Below the pieces are notes generated by a model, which made no database searches, was not told where the DNA came from, and worked only from the letters and a program-made list of their open reading frames with translations. From contig JAMYWO010000033.1 in assembly GCA_024220525.1 (NCBI GenBank), positions 61,983 to 115,425 on the forward strand: 53,443 nucleotides of DNA, written 5' to 3'. The position numbers and the translations under genes are program-made. The stretch comes from Cochliopodium minus (lineage: Eukaryota; Discosea; Himatismenida; Cochliopodiidae). Below, piece by piece: positions 1 to 10,813 of the stretch (positions within the stretch are counted from its first letter, which is position 1; each line of letters begins with the position of its first letter).

Positions 1-317
1 CTCTTCCTGTCATAAATATGATTTTTATTTTTTATTTTTTTATTATTTTTATTTTTATTTTTTATTATTTTTTATTTTTTATTTTTTATTTTTTATTTCA
101 AATTTTTTATTTTTTATTTCAAATTTCAAATTTTTTATTTTTATTTTTTAAATTTATTTTTAAATTTATTTTTTATTTTTATTTTTTAAATTTATTTTTT
201 AAATTTATTTTTAAATTTATTTTTAAATTTATTTTTAAATTTATTTTTAATTCTTTTCAGTTTATTAATTTTTTTTTAAATTTATTTTTAATTCTTTTCA
301 GTTTATTAATTTTTTAC
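1..317. repeat. A/T simple repeat inside an intron, with a short tandem duplication
   Basis: The stretch is TTTTTA/AAATTTATTTTT simple sequence in the truncated last intron of the gelsolin gene. A unit containing AATTCTTTTCAGTTTATTAA occurs twice, near 249 and 291. Bases 1-77 recur exactly at 36650-36726, directly after the N. No coding capacity is credible; the F/I/Y-rich open frame here is an artefact of T-rich sequence. Confidence 0.8.
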
Positions 318-3300
318 CTGAAACTGACTCCAGTGTCTTTGCCACACCAAACGTAAATTTCAGATTCGCATGAGAAAATGTAGGTGAGCGAAGACTTGAG
401 CTCCTCTCCGTTTCCATAGTTCTCCACCAAAACTTCCAGACTGTTCCCACTCATTTCACAACTGTACAATATTTTTTTTTCTTCTTTTTTGAACAGAAAA
501 AATTGATCATCGATACCTAAAAAAATTAAATTAAAAAAATCAAAAAAAGAAAAGAAATTTTTAGAAAAACAAAGTTTTATTAAATTGAAATGATAAAAAC
601 TATAAAAAAATTGAAATAATAATTATTTTAAAAAAATATTAAATTATAAAAAATATTAAATAAAAAAATTAAACATTTAAGAAAAAACAAAGTTTTATAA
701 AACAATACTTGTAAATTGAAAGTTTATAAAAATGAATGGACAAAAAAAATGAAAAAAAAAAATTTTTAAACAATTTCAGACAAAAATTTACCATCTTCTA
801 TATCATCCTCGCCTCCCAACTCTTTCCAAAACAAATCATCATTGACGACTCCCTTTTCGAAAACTTTGATGTTGGGTTTGGAACTTTCAGGTCTAAGAGA
901 CAACAACTCCTTTGCCAAATCAGCTGCCGCTTTTATTTTGTTTTCTGGAGCACTAGATAAAGAAAATAGAAATTGTTAAAAAAAGAAAGAAATAATAAAA
1001 AATAAAAAATAAAGTAAAAAATAACAAAATAAAGACATTAAGTAATAAAAGTAATAAAAAATAAAAAAAATTCCATCTTTGATTAGTAAAAATTTAAAAT
1101 ATGAAAATTAAAACTTTAAGATAATGAATTACTTTATCCCATTATATTGAAAAATAGTTTCTGGTGTTTCAAGAACAAAAGCATCTTTGGTGCTCAACTC
1201 GCCAGTGTCCAATTCAATGATATAGGGAACAGGCTTGTCTTTGCCGATGAGAATAATGAGGCGAGGATCAACTTTGAAGTTCTCGGAGGCGTTGAAAGGC
1301 TTTCCGGACAAAGCAGAGTTCATCTTCTTGCGCATGTTTTCTCGTTGTTCCTTTTGTTTCTTTTTGGCTTCAATGATCCTGTTCTCCGATTCGAGAGCTT
1401 CCTGCTTCTTCTTGTTGAAATAGGACTCCTTTTGGAGGTTGTTGTCGGAGGTGGCGTTCTCGAGCTGCACGGCAAGTTTTTCGGACTTGAGTTCGGCTTG
1501 GATCATCTTGTTCTCGAGATCCTTGAGCCTCTCTTGGAGATACTTGTTCTCGTTCTGCAGATTCACAACCTTGTCTTTTATTTTGGATTTCGAATCGATA
1601 GACTTCTGAGCCCTCTTCTTCTCAACTTCCAAACACACGGTGAGCTTCCTGATGTTGAACAACAAGCTCTCGATTGAAGAGTTTTTGTCGACGATGTGCA
1701 ACTGATCAGTGAGGGCGAGTTGTCTAAGTTCACTCTCCAAGGTTTTTATTTTTTCCTGCGAGCTGATCTTTTCTTTTCTTTCGTACTCCACCATCTCCCC
1801 AAAACTAACGAGCTCCTTTTGCAATAGAGACTTTTCTTTCTCCACTTTTTCTATTCTTTGTTGGATGTTGCTCTCCGTGAGTTGCTGCTCTTTTATTCCC
1901 AAATCTTTTTTTAAGAGCTGTATTTCCTCATTGAGTTGTTCTATCTTTCTTTCTTGGACTCTCTTTGTTCTGGTCTCTTCCACAAGCCTACTAGTGAGCT
2001 GACTAGTACTGTCTATTTTTCCGAGTTCGTCAAGATCTTGAGTTAATCTGTGGTTGGTGGTTTCCAAAAAAACTTTTTCGATCAAGATATCTTCCAGCTT
2101 CTTCTTAAATATCCTCACTTCGTTCTGTAGTTCTATGTTAAGTTCCTCTATCTTTCTTTTTTCTAACCTAGCATCGTCCAACTTGTACTTGAGATCTTTG
2201 TAATCGGTGCTCAATGATTGGGTGGTAGAAGATCCAAAGAGCTGATAATTTTTTAATCTTCTTTTCGCTTCGTTCAGCTCTTGCTCCATTTTAGTGTACT
2301 CTTCTTGCACTCGATTGTGTTGTTCTTGCAAAGAATCATACTTTCTGGTGGTGAGTCTCTCTTTGGATGTTTGCTCGTTCAAAGCACCCAAAAGCTGTTC
2401 TCTCACACTTTTTAAAGAATTTGTCAGTCCTTCACACTCTATCTCAAGTTCATCTTTCTCAATAACAATTCTGGAATGGTTCTTTTTTAAGATGTTGTGA
2501 TGATTTTGCAGAATAGAGAATTTTTCAACCAAATCGTCCCTTTCAATGAGCACCTTCTTTAATTTTTCTCCTTCTGATGAAGTTTTCTCCAAAGTTTTTT
2601 GTAGCTCCTCCCTGCTCAACGCAACTATCTTATATTTTGTTCCTATTTTGAGAAGTTCTTCTTCCAATCTTGATATTATGTCATCATGAAGCAACTTTGA
2701 GTCTTTTTCCTCTTGAAGTTGCAATTTTGTTTCTACCAACTCATCTGTTTTTAGCTTTAGAGATTTTTCTAATCTGCTGATCGAATCTTCCAATTTATCT
2801 AACTTGTCCAAAAATTCCTCCTGCTTGTTTTCATACCTTTCGACCAAATCGAGTTTATCAGAAGCCCATTTCTCCTTTTGGATATCATAACTAAGACTCA
2901 ACTTTTCGAAATCCTTCATCAATAAATCTTTGATCTTCTGATTTTCTTCTTTGAAAGAGTTAAATTGCTTCACATTGAGTTCTTTTTGTCCTCTCATCTG
3001 TATTTCGAGAAAATTGCATTTTTGAGTTTCAGTGGAGATTTGATTCTCAAGATGTACCCTCTGTTTAAATTCACACTCATACTTTTTGCTGATGTTGTTG
3101 TTTTCAAGCTGTAAGTTGTTGGCCTTTTCATCTAACCTCTTGTTTTTGAAAAGTAAAGTATCGTTCAACTCCTTTAGTTTCTTCAACAAAGCTATCTTGC
3201 TCTTGTTCTTCTCCAAAAGCTGATCGCTTTGGTTTTTCAGTTTGACATTCTCCTTTTCCAGATGCTTCAACTCAAATTCCTTGACACCAGTGACAGGCTG

Positions 3301-4209
3301 GTTGCTTATGATAGATTCGATGTTGGATCTAGAGAAGTATTGCTTTTCAATTCTGGTGTTATTCGCTATTTTTAATTCATTTTCAAGCTTTTCGATCCTA
3401 TCTTGCATTTTCTTGTTTTTCCTGTCCAATCCATCCCTCACCTTGATCTCATTCTCCAATTTCAAATCCACTATCTGATATTCCTTCTGGAAAGATTCCT
3501 TTTGCTCTCTGAGCTCCTTTTGGCATTTCAACCTCTCCCTCCTGAATTCTGATTCACATGTCTCTATCTTATTCAAAAATTTGTTGGATTGTTCTTGCAA
3601 TCTCTCTTTATGTGACTTGATGAGATTATCATAGGCCTCTTGATGCTCCAATTGTAGCTTCAATATCACTTCCTTCAATTTCTTCTGAGATTCCAATTCC
3701 TCTTCTTGTATTTGAACTCTCATTCTCGATTCCATCGTCTGCATCTTCAAATCCACCTCTATTCTCAATTTTTCCTTCTGCTCCAATTCCTTCTCTGTGA
3801 ATTCCAATTTCTCAGATTTTCTATCCAATAATTTCTGCAGACCTTCTATTCTATGCTGCAATTGCTCTATCAAACTTTCATTATCCAATAGCTTTCTTTC
3901 CATTTGATTCACCTTTAAAGGATCAATATCCTTTATATAATCCTTCCTCTCTAACTTCTTTGTTCCACCCAATTTGGATTCTCTTTTCAACTGTTTGAAT
4001 TGTTTATCCATCTCTATATATTTCTTTGAATCTGATTTCCTTTGAAATCTCTCTTGATTCAATTGATCCTCCATATCTGAGAGCTTCAATTCGAATGATT
4101 TCTTCTCCCTCTCTAATGATAATACTCTAGATTGAAGTCTCTCAATATCTTCTTCCCTCTCTTTTTCCATTTTTAAACTATTCTCCAAAATCTTTGAGAG
4201 TTTCTCCAT
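1..4209 (-). CDS. Coiled-coil plus gelsolin-repeat protein (5' part, runs off left edge)
   Basis: Probable actin-binding protein. Exons (coding order) are 4209-1133, 952-792 and 516-318; reading phase matches at both junctions. Residues 1 to about 960 are an uninterrupted charged coiled coil rich in K, E, Q and L. After a KKKQKEQRENMRKK linker comes a gelsolin repeat (RLIILIGKDKPVPYIIEL, then TIFQYNG, then FWKELGG), which matches gelsolin segment 2, and the start of segment 3 ending at EIYVWCGKDTG. The usual first gelsolin segment is absent, as if replaced by the coil. The ATG at 4209 follows an A-rich stretch; an in-frame ATG at 4293 would add a poor hydrophobic leader. The first exon can be misread as stopping with TAA at 1129, but that TAA overlaps the splice donor. 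The gene continues past base 1, and the missing C-terminal half is probably the villin fragment at 45176-47595. Confidence 0.8.
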
Positions 4210-4460
4210 ATTTTTTATTATAATTTTTTTTGAAGGATATTTATTGATTTGTTCAAATTGAAAGATTATGAAAAAAAATTGGTGAATAAACATTAATCAA
4301 TTGACCAAAGTGTTGAAAAGTTTAGTATCTTTAAAAAATGTTCGTTTTTAAACTTATCAGACTCAGAAATAAGTTTAAGTCAGATATCTAAAATTAAAAT
4401 AAAAAAAAAAATGATGGATTGATAAATAAAAAAAAAAACATAAAAGATATTAACAATTAA

Positions 4461-5449
4461 ATGAACTGCACAATTGGATTAAATTGTTTTGGAGGATCAT
4501 GTGTAAATAATACATGCATCTGCCTCCCATATTTCCAACCCAAAGGATTATGCGCATTGGATTACAGATTCGTACAAACTAACTTTTATTTGGGATTGAA
4601 TGGATTTTTGGCAGGGATATACTGGATACTGTTTGGAATCACAGCAATGACATTATTAAAACAATTATACAAAAAGATGAAATTTGATGTGCAAATATTC
4701 TCGCTGTTGGGTATTACTGTGTGGACTTGCAGTAAAATTTTTTTTTTCTTTGTTTTTCAAACATTTGTTGATCCTATTGAATTATAGCGAGAGGAGTATA
4801 CTTTACCACAACCACATACAGAATGGATGTGATCCATGTTGTACCTGGAGTGATTATATCGACCATCTCTAATGTGGCGATGGTATCAGTGATTGTGTTG
4901 TCCATATACAATTGGGCCACAATTTATCATTTCGCAGGGAGAATCAATTGGTTGGGGAGCATCTATTTCGTTATCATCTACATTCTTATCTACTGGGTAG
5001 GAATTGTGATCACACAAACCATCAGTCTCGCAAACAGCAATCTCAGAGTAAAACTCAATTCAGGAAGAGCCTATCTCGCCGTTTTCATTTCCTTTATGTA
5101 TTCAGTCACTCTCGTTTATCTTATTTATGGTCCGCTTCTCTATACCAGATTATTTTCGATGGAAATTGAAACCTCCACCATCCGATCCAAATTGAAACGA
5201 GTCTTTTGGTTCACCCTTTCCATCATCTTCTTTACTTTCACTGCTGGTTGTTTATTCGTTTATGATCTTGCAGATATCTCCTATGTTGTTTTGAATCCTC
5301 AACGTACTTTTTGGATGATATTCGGTCATAATCTCACCGAAATTGGAATCATTGTTCCCAACATCATTTATTATTCTACTTTAGAAAAAGATATTAATGA
5401 CAAAAAATTTGATGATATAATCAATAATTCAAATGAAGATAGCAAATAA
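4461..5449 (+). CDS. Seven-transmembrane protein with short Cys-rich (EGF-like) N-terminus
   Basis: Two exons, 4461-4731 and 4788-5449, give 310 residues. Residues 1-35 hold six cysteines in an EGF-like spacing (CTIGLNCFGGSCVNNTCICL). No classic signal peptide is visible. Seven hydrophobic segments follow: about residues 43-65, 80-100, 108-140, 146-172, 186-210, 225-255 and 265-285, with a charged Asn/Asp-rich tail. The layout resembles a small 7TM receptor or a THH1/TOM1-type membrane protein, but I see no diagnostic motif of either, so the role is open. It lies 251 bp from the divergently transcribed gelsolin gene. Confidence 0.7.
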
Positions 5450-5880
5450 TATTGTTAAATAAAGATTTTTTTATATGAATTTGGGAACTCTTTGCCATAT
5501 TCCGGAAGAAAAATTGTTGAAAATTTCCAAATGGAAAGAAAATATGAATTATAGAGGAATCAAATTTAATTTTTAAAATTAAAGCATAATATGTGAAGGA
5601 ATTTCTATCAATTATTTTAATCAAGTCAAAGATTGATTTTAAAATCATGAAATATTAATAGATGTAATTAGAAAATTCTATTTTACTTCTATTATATAAG
5701 CAAAAATATACTTTTAAATTAGAAATATAAATTACATTTAAAAGTTTTGGAGTTCAACACCTTTCTTCTTGTTGAAAATAAAATTGTTTGTAAATTTAAT
5801 TTTTGATGTGATATTTACGATCACAAAAACCAAATTAAATATAATTTATATATTAATAAAAAAAAAAAAAAAAATTAAAG
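5450..5880. other. Intergenic, no gene seen
   Basis: AT-rich spacer between two + strand genes. It holds the 3' end of the 7TM gene with AATAAA-like sequence just after the stop codon, and ends in a 16-base A run directly before the next start codon. Short open frames here lack codon character. Confidence 0.6.
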
Positions 5881-6651
5881 ATGAAATTTTTGGTATTCGC
5901 ATTATTATTTGTTGTTGCAGTATACGTAAGAATTTTTCAATATAAATTTTTTTTTTTTTGCCCATAATAATGTTAAATTTTAAAAGTGCCAAACCCCAAG
6001 CAAACCTCAATGGCCTAATGCTTTCAGTGCAACCTTGGAAATCCACAGAGGACAAAATCCAAGGTAAAATAAAAACTTTGATTTATCAGTATAAAATATA
6101 AAATAAATAATAATATTCTTTTTGAAAAAAAAATATAATTTTTTTAAATAAACAGACCAGACTTCTGGAGACAATTCTACGACAGCGTTAAACAAGTTGA
6201 TAGATTTGATGGACTTGTAGATTTCAGAGGAGATAGATTCTTCGCAAGCATCTACTTGTTGCACAACATCGGAAGACAATACAACGTATTCTACCAATTT
6301 AATGAAGTATTCTGCTTCTACCACCCAATCAACTCCACCATCCCAAAACCTGATTTCTCAAACTGGAGTTATGGAGGAAAAGCACTCGTACAATACCAAG
6401 TTGCTGATCACTGGTTCTTCAGAGATCAATCCAGAGGAGAATTCCTTCAATATTTCGATAATGCTGATAACCAAAATCCTCTTCGTTTTGACTTTGACAT
6501 CAAAAGAAACCAAACTGAAATCACTGAACAATGGTACTATCACGAATTTGATAGACAAACCCAAGATCCTAACATCTTCGAAATCCCTGTTACCGTAAAA
6601 TCTATCTGTAACTCTGCTGCAGAACAAGATTGGATCAACTTTACTCACTAA
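5881..6651 (+). CDS. Small secreted protein, family not recognised
   Basis: Three exons (5881-5925, 5987-6063, 6156-6651), in phase, give 205 residues. Exon 1 is almost exactly a signal peptide (MKFLVFALLFVVAVY), so the secretion signal sits on its own exon. The mature part starts with Cys and is rich in aromatic residues, with stretches such as PDFWRQFYDSVKQVDRF and a later GGKALVQYQVADHWFF. Three Cys are present (CQTPS, FCFYH, SICNS). The YDS...RFDG pattern is weakly reminiscent of ependymin-related secreted proteins; I would not assign it on that. No membrane segment follows the signal. Confidence 0.75.
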
Positions 6652-6973
6652 TTTTCTCCAAAAAAAAATTAAATACTTAATTTTATATACTTTCTTTTTT
6701 CTTTTACATAATCACTTGTGCAAGAATTTAGAATATTTCAAAAAATATGATTCTGAGGATCCTTAGAAGATTTGAAAATCCATATCAATTACTATTGAAT
6801 CATTCAGGATATAATTCTGATTTTGGATATCTACAAAAAAAATAAAGATCCAAAATGAGCCTAAATTCAAAATATTGTATTCATATATAATAATTTGCCT
6901 AAAATGAACAATAATGCGAATAGAAATCTACTTGAACAATAATAAAAAATAAAAAAAAAAACCAAAAAGAGAA
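6652..6973. other. Intergenic, no gene seen
   Basis: AT-rich spacer. It ends in an A-rich leader before the ATG of the next + strand gene. I see no RNA gene or repeat. Confidence 0.55.
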
Positions 6974-7862
6974 ATGAGCAGTGGTAATTATTTGTGAAGA
7001 ATTAATTAGATTTATTTTAGAAAACAAACCATTTTTTCAATCAAAGATAATTTAGGAGTAATCAATTTCAATGAAGAGGCTGTTATAAGTGCATCCAAAG
7101 ATGAGACTAGCAGAGATCCACAACATCATGGTGTTTTGGCTTTCTTGAATGAAATGGATTCGAATGATGGTTTTAATTTGAAATTAATTTTAATTATTTA
7201 ACCGAAATTTAAATTTATTTTTATTAATATTTAGAGAATTCCAAGATAATAAATGCAACTATAGAAATGATGGATCCATCTTTTGATAGAATCTTCGTGT
7301 TCGTACCCATAGAAGTGAGCCCGTAAGGATCCAAAATTTTTAATTTATTAATTTTTTTTTTCAAATCTTTCACTTAGATTTCTCTTCAAAAGTTTGGAAT
7401 CTAGAAAGGAACATGCAAGAGTGATGCTCATGAAATACAGAGAAAAATTCGAAAGACAAAATCTGAGTAAAAAAATTTTATTTTAAAAAATTATTTTTTA
7501 CAAATTAACTTTTATATTTAAAAGGATGGACCACATTTGTCGTACCTTTGTTTGAAGGGTCAATAATTGAAAAATTTGTTGATTGCATCAAGAACTACAA
7601 TATCAAAAAAATAATCTTTCCTAAGGACAGAGCTGATGTCAAGAACTGGATCAAACAAAAATATTGCATCAACGTCGTTGCTTGTTTTCTTCATGATTTG
7701 GAGGTTTGCAACACTTCTAAGGATCTCGAGTACATGACTAGCTCTGGCACCTTGAAGAGAAAGGTCGAGATGAACAAGAAGACTTCCAAGAACAAGTTCT
7801 GGTTTTCATCTAAGAAGAAAGATGTTAACCATTCTTTCTCTTTGTTGTCTGATTTTCACTAA
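6974..7862 (+). CDS. Small soluble alpha/beta protein, possibly universal-stress-protein-like
   Basis: Five exons (6974-6983, 7047-7169, 7235-7322, 7378-7466, 7525-7862), all in phase, give 215 residues. The first exon is only 10 nt. The order of secondary structure suggests a nucleotide-binding alpha/beta fold: a strand-like DRIFVFVPIEV, a helical KSLESRKEHARVMLMKYREK, a strand TTFVVPLFEG, helix SIIEKFVDCIKNY, then strand KKIIFPK. This order is that of USP domains, but the usual G-x2-G-x9-G-S/T phosphate loop is not evident. The C-terminus is a basic low-complexity tail. Assignment is by fold pattern only. Confidence 0.6.
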
Positions 7863-7997
7863 TCTAATAATGTTTTAATCTTTAAAAAAAAAAATTGTAA
7901 CAAAAAAAAAAATGTAAATAAAACATGTCTTTACTGACTCTTTTAAAAAACTTTTTTTTTGCAACACTTTCATATGAAAGTAATTTAATGAACCTTA

Positions 7998-8808
7998 TTA
8001 TTTTTTAGAAGGAATGATTTTGGTAATTAAGGGATAATGATCCGAAAACTCTTCTTTGAATTTTTGCTTCACTATGTCACAAGACAAAGAATCTAATTTC
8101 AAAAAGGAAATTTCAGAAAGTTCATCAACACAAAAAACATAGTCAATTCTGCACCTCCATTCTACGAAAGCTTTCATTAAAAAAAAAAAAAATTATAACA
8201 AAAAAAAATTTGTTTTTATTTTTGATTTTTGTTTACCATAATAATTTTGTTCATCAAGACTTGCGACATCGTCGTCTCCATGTACTTGAAAATAGATGTC
8301 CCTTATTTTGTTATTAAAGATTTTAAAAATATCTTCGTAAGCTTCACACTAAAGAAATTTTTCTCAGAAAATGGATTAAAAAATTTTAAATTTTTTTTTT
8401 TTTTTACTTGAGGAGAAATGTTGAAATCACCAATTAACAAAAACCCACAATTTTTCCAATCAACTTCTTTATTTTCTTCAAGGAATTCCAAGATAGTGGC
8501 TTTCAACTCTTTGCATTGTTCTAATTGGATCTGAGATTCCGAGTGAGCCTAGCAAAATAAAATTAAAAAAATAATAAAAAAATATTCTTAAAAAAAAATT
8601 AAACCAAATGCGTGTTAGCAATCAATAATTTTTTTCCTTTCCCCCAGAATTTGGAGACATCATACAGGCATATCTGTACACCCTTGCTCAGAATCTTTTC
8701 AGAAAAATATTCCAAGTTTGCGACAAATTTCCTTCTTTTCTCTTTGATGCAAGCAAACTCAACGTTAGCGGATTGCTTTATCAAATTTTGTAAAAAATTT
8801 TTGAACAT
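7998..8808 (-). CDS. Endonuclease/exonuclease/phosphatase (EEP) family protein, short N-terminus
   Basis: Four in-phase exons (8808-8605, 8548-8408, 8348-8237, 8170-7998) give 209 residues. Family motifs visible in order: LLIANTHL (Asn-His region), LLIGDFN (catalytic Asp and Asn), RIDYVF, and C-terminal SDHYPL (catalytic Asp-His pair). This is the sphingomyelinase/APE-like metal-dependent phosphoesterase pattern. Related enzymes carry about 80 more residues at the N-terminus with the metal-binding Glu (QE motif); I cannot find these upstream before the next minus-strand gene. Either upstream exons have been missed or this copy is N-terminally truncated and possibly inactive. Confidence 0.7.
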
Positions 8809-8955
8809 TTTTGTCAATGTATTTTAATTTTAAATTATTTTCATTCCATTAAACTTTTAAGGAATTGTTTTATTTTTCATTGAAATTAATTTGGTATTCA
8901 GTATTTTTTTTCATTTTTTAAGATTTCTTTTATTATTTTTTTTGTTATTTGATTT

Positions 8956-9742
8956 TTAATATTTCACCATCAAACCACCCAAGCCCTTCCAAAAAACCTT
9001 TAGGATGTTAAGTTTGTTGCCAAATAGATAACCGAGCCCCCTCTCCTTTGCCTTGTAGTCCCCCACCACCAAATGTTTTTTTGCTTCCATTTTCTTTTCC
9101 TTTTTTTTTTCTGTTTTTACACTGTAATGTCCCTCTAGTCTTAATACAATTTAAAAATAAAAAAAATTGATAAAAAAATAAAAAAAAAATAAATAAAGCT
9201 AAAAAAAATCATCAAAAAAAAAAATTGATTGATGATAATTACCCCACTGAGAAAATTGTGAATCTTGTTTATCTTTATTTTTAAATATTTTTTTTTTTAC
9301 ACGATATGGTGTTGGAGTTAGCTCCCCACATTTCTTGAAAGATAAAAAAATCTTTTTTACATAATGTTATTAATTTGATCAAAAAAAAAAAAAAGTTTTT
9401 ATACCCAGATTATTTTCAATAGCGAATAGAATTATTCTATCTGCTCTTTCTTCATGATCAATACATGTGCCTATGATAAAATTTTGAGAATTTATTTCAA
9501 ATAATGGATTTAGATTTTAAGGAAAAAAAATTTAAGATATGATGGAGATGTTGGGGTTCTTACTTTGCCCTTTTCACAATTTTTTGGAAGTGTAATTGGA
9601 TTATATTTTTTAATTATTTTTTATTTTGTTCACATTTGGGAACGAATAATTTTGGGATAAGAAAAGCATTCAAGGATCCAATGACTATGGGAGTATAATC
9701 GCTATCTTTTTTCTTTTCAAATGAAATTTCTTCCTTTTTCAT
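8956..9742 (-). CDS. Small protein of unknown function built from six short exons
   Basis: Proposed exons: 9742-9634, 9569-9564 (6 nt), 9470-9405, 9333-9303, 9263-9243 (21 nt) and 9139-8956. Every junction is GT-AG and keeps phase, giving 138 residues. The start follows a long A run. The protein begins MKKEEISFEKKKDSDYTP, has a hydrophobic VIGSLNAFLIPKLFVP, then CIDHEERADRIILFAIENN, a lysine-rich loop and a C-terminus ending GLGGLMVKY. I recognise no family. The 6-nt exon rests on phase and splice sites alone and is the weakest part; without it the first and third exons cannot be joined in frame. Confidence 0.5.
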
Positions 9743-9903
9743 TTTTTTTTTTTTTTTTTTTTGATGTGGTATACTAGTATATAAATATATATAATTTGAT
9801 GATTCAAGTTTCAATAATGAGACAAGATTCTTTTTTTTTTTGAAAAACAAATGGTCTATTCATCATAAAATAAAAATCTTTTTTTTTTTTGAAAAATAAA
9901 AAA

Positions 9904-10730
9904 TCATTTCTCCTCTTTATTGGAATACAAAACTTTGTTATTCTTTACATCAACTACCTTCTCGAAATATTTCTTCGCAATGATTCCGTTGTCACCTTTA
10001 GAGAGGACGACCTGGTTGGTGGAGAGTTCGAGGGGGATGCCATCAAGGAGACATTTCTCCACGTCAAGGTAGATGAGGATTTCGGAGGTGCCTCTCATTC
10101 CGGAGATCACATCTTTGCTTCCGTACTCTCCAATCGCAAAATGAATGTGTGTACGTCCTAATAAAAAATAATTTTTTATAAGCAGGATATCAAGTTGATG
10201 AATGGTTGATCTAATATTGAGATTAAGGTATAAAAATTATGATCCCCATAATAACTTCTGGGAATATAAATTTGTATCGATCATTTAGTAAATTAAAATT
10301 TATTTTTGAAGAGAATTCATTTTTCCTTACCCATTTTATTGAGACCAGTTTTTTCTATCAAAGGCCAATATTTAAAATAGGTCCCATGCACAGCTCTGGG
10401 TATCTCTTCTTTCTTCTCTATCTTCTTCAACTCAAGATTTTCGAATTCCATAGAATGCCCTTGATTGGCCTTTATATAAAGCACGTCTTCAAATGATTTG
10501 AGAGCAAATCTTTGTTTTTTACAATTTTCAACGGTATATTTGACATCCTCTATAGTACAATTAAATTTCTTCACAGAATTGTGTTTCAAGAGATCTTCTA
10601 CCTTGGTATATCCTTCATCATTGAACTTGATTCCTATTTTCTGCCCAGAATGCCTCAAAATCTTACTTAATGCCATTGAGAAGCTGGTTTGCTGTTTGTT
10701 AGGTTGTTGGGATAAGGGAATGGATTTCAT
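9904..10730 (-). CDS. TPT1: tRNA 2'-phosphotransferase (KptA/TPT1 family)
   Basis: Transfers the splice-junction 2'-phosphate of ligated tRNA to NAD+, the last step of ligase-type tRNA splicing. Two exons (10730-10331, 10157-9904) give 217 residues, normal for the family. Family signatures in order: SKILRHSGQKIGIKFNDEGY, RFAL, IKANQGHSM, VHGTYFKYWPLI, GLNKMGRTHIHFA, SGMRG, EILIYLDVEK and LSKGDNGIIAKKYF. The conserved RHG-like His, the NQGHS and the HGT motif that contact NAD+ and RNA are all present. I chose the ATG preceded by a run of A rather than an upstream one. Confidence 0.92.
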
Positions 10731-10813
10731 TTTTTTTTTTATTTTTTTGTTTGATTGCAAAATGATTTTTTCTTTTGGATCAAATTTCCATTTAATTTCT
10801 CAAAACAAAATTT

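Noticed and set aside
18-356. Open frame rich in F, I, Y and K at the left edge, and similar ones at 35093-35686, 46206-46565, 47012-47245 and 47621-47980
   Set aside because: They are translations of TTTTTA/AAAAAT intron repeat and lack any domain or codon bias. Parts that do code (villin, TANGO6 exons) read in other frames or only at one end.
1129-1131. TAA as the end of the coiled-coil protein
   Set aside because: The codon overlaps a good donor, and splicing there yields clear gelsolin sequence in phase.
1147-1677. Long + strand frames inside the coiled-coil gene (also at 1709-2002, 29306-29836 and 29772-30320 inside the ankyrin gene)
   Set aside because: They are antisense shadows of strongly supported minus-strand genes, with no independent start context or motif.
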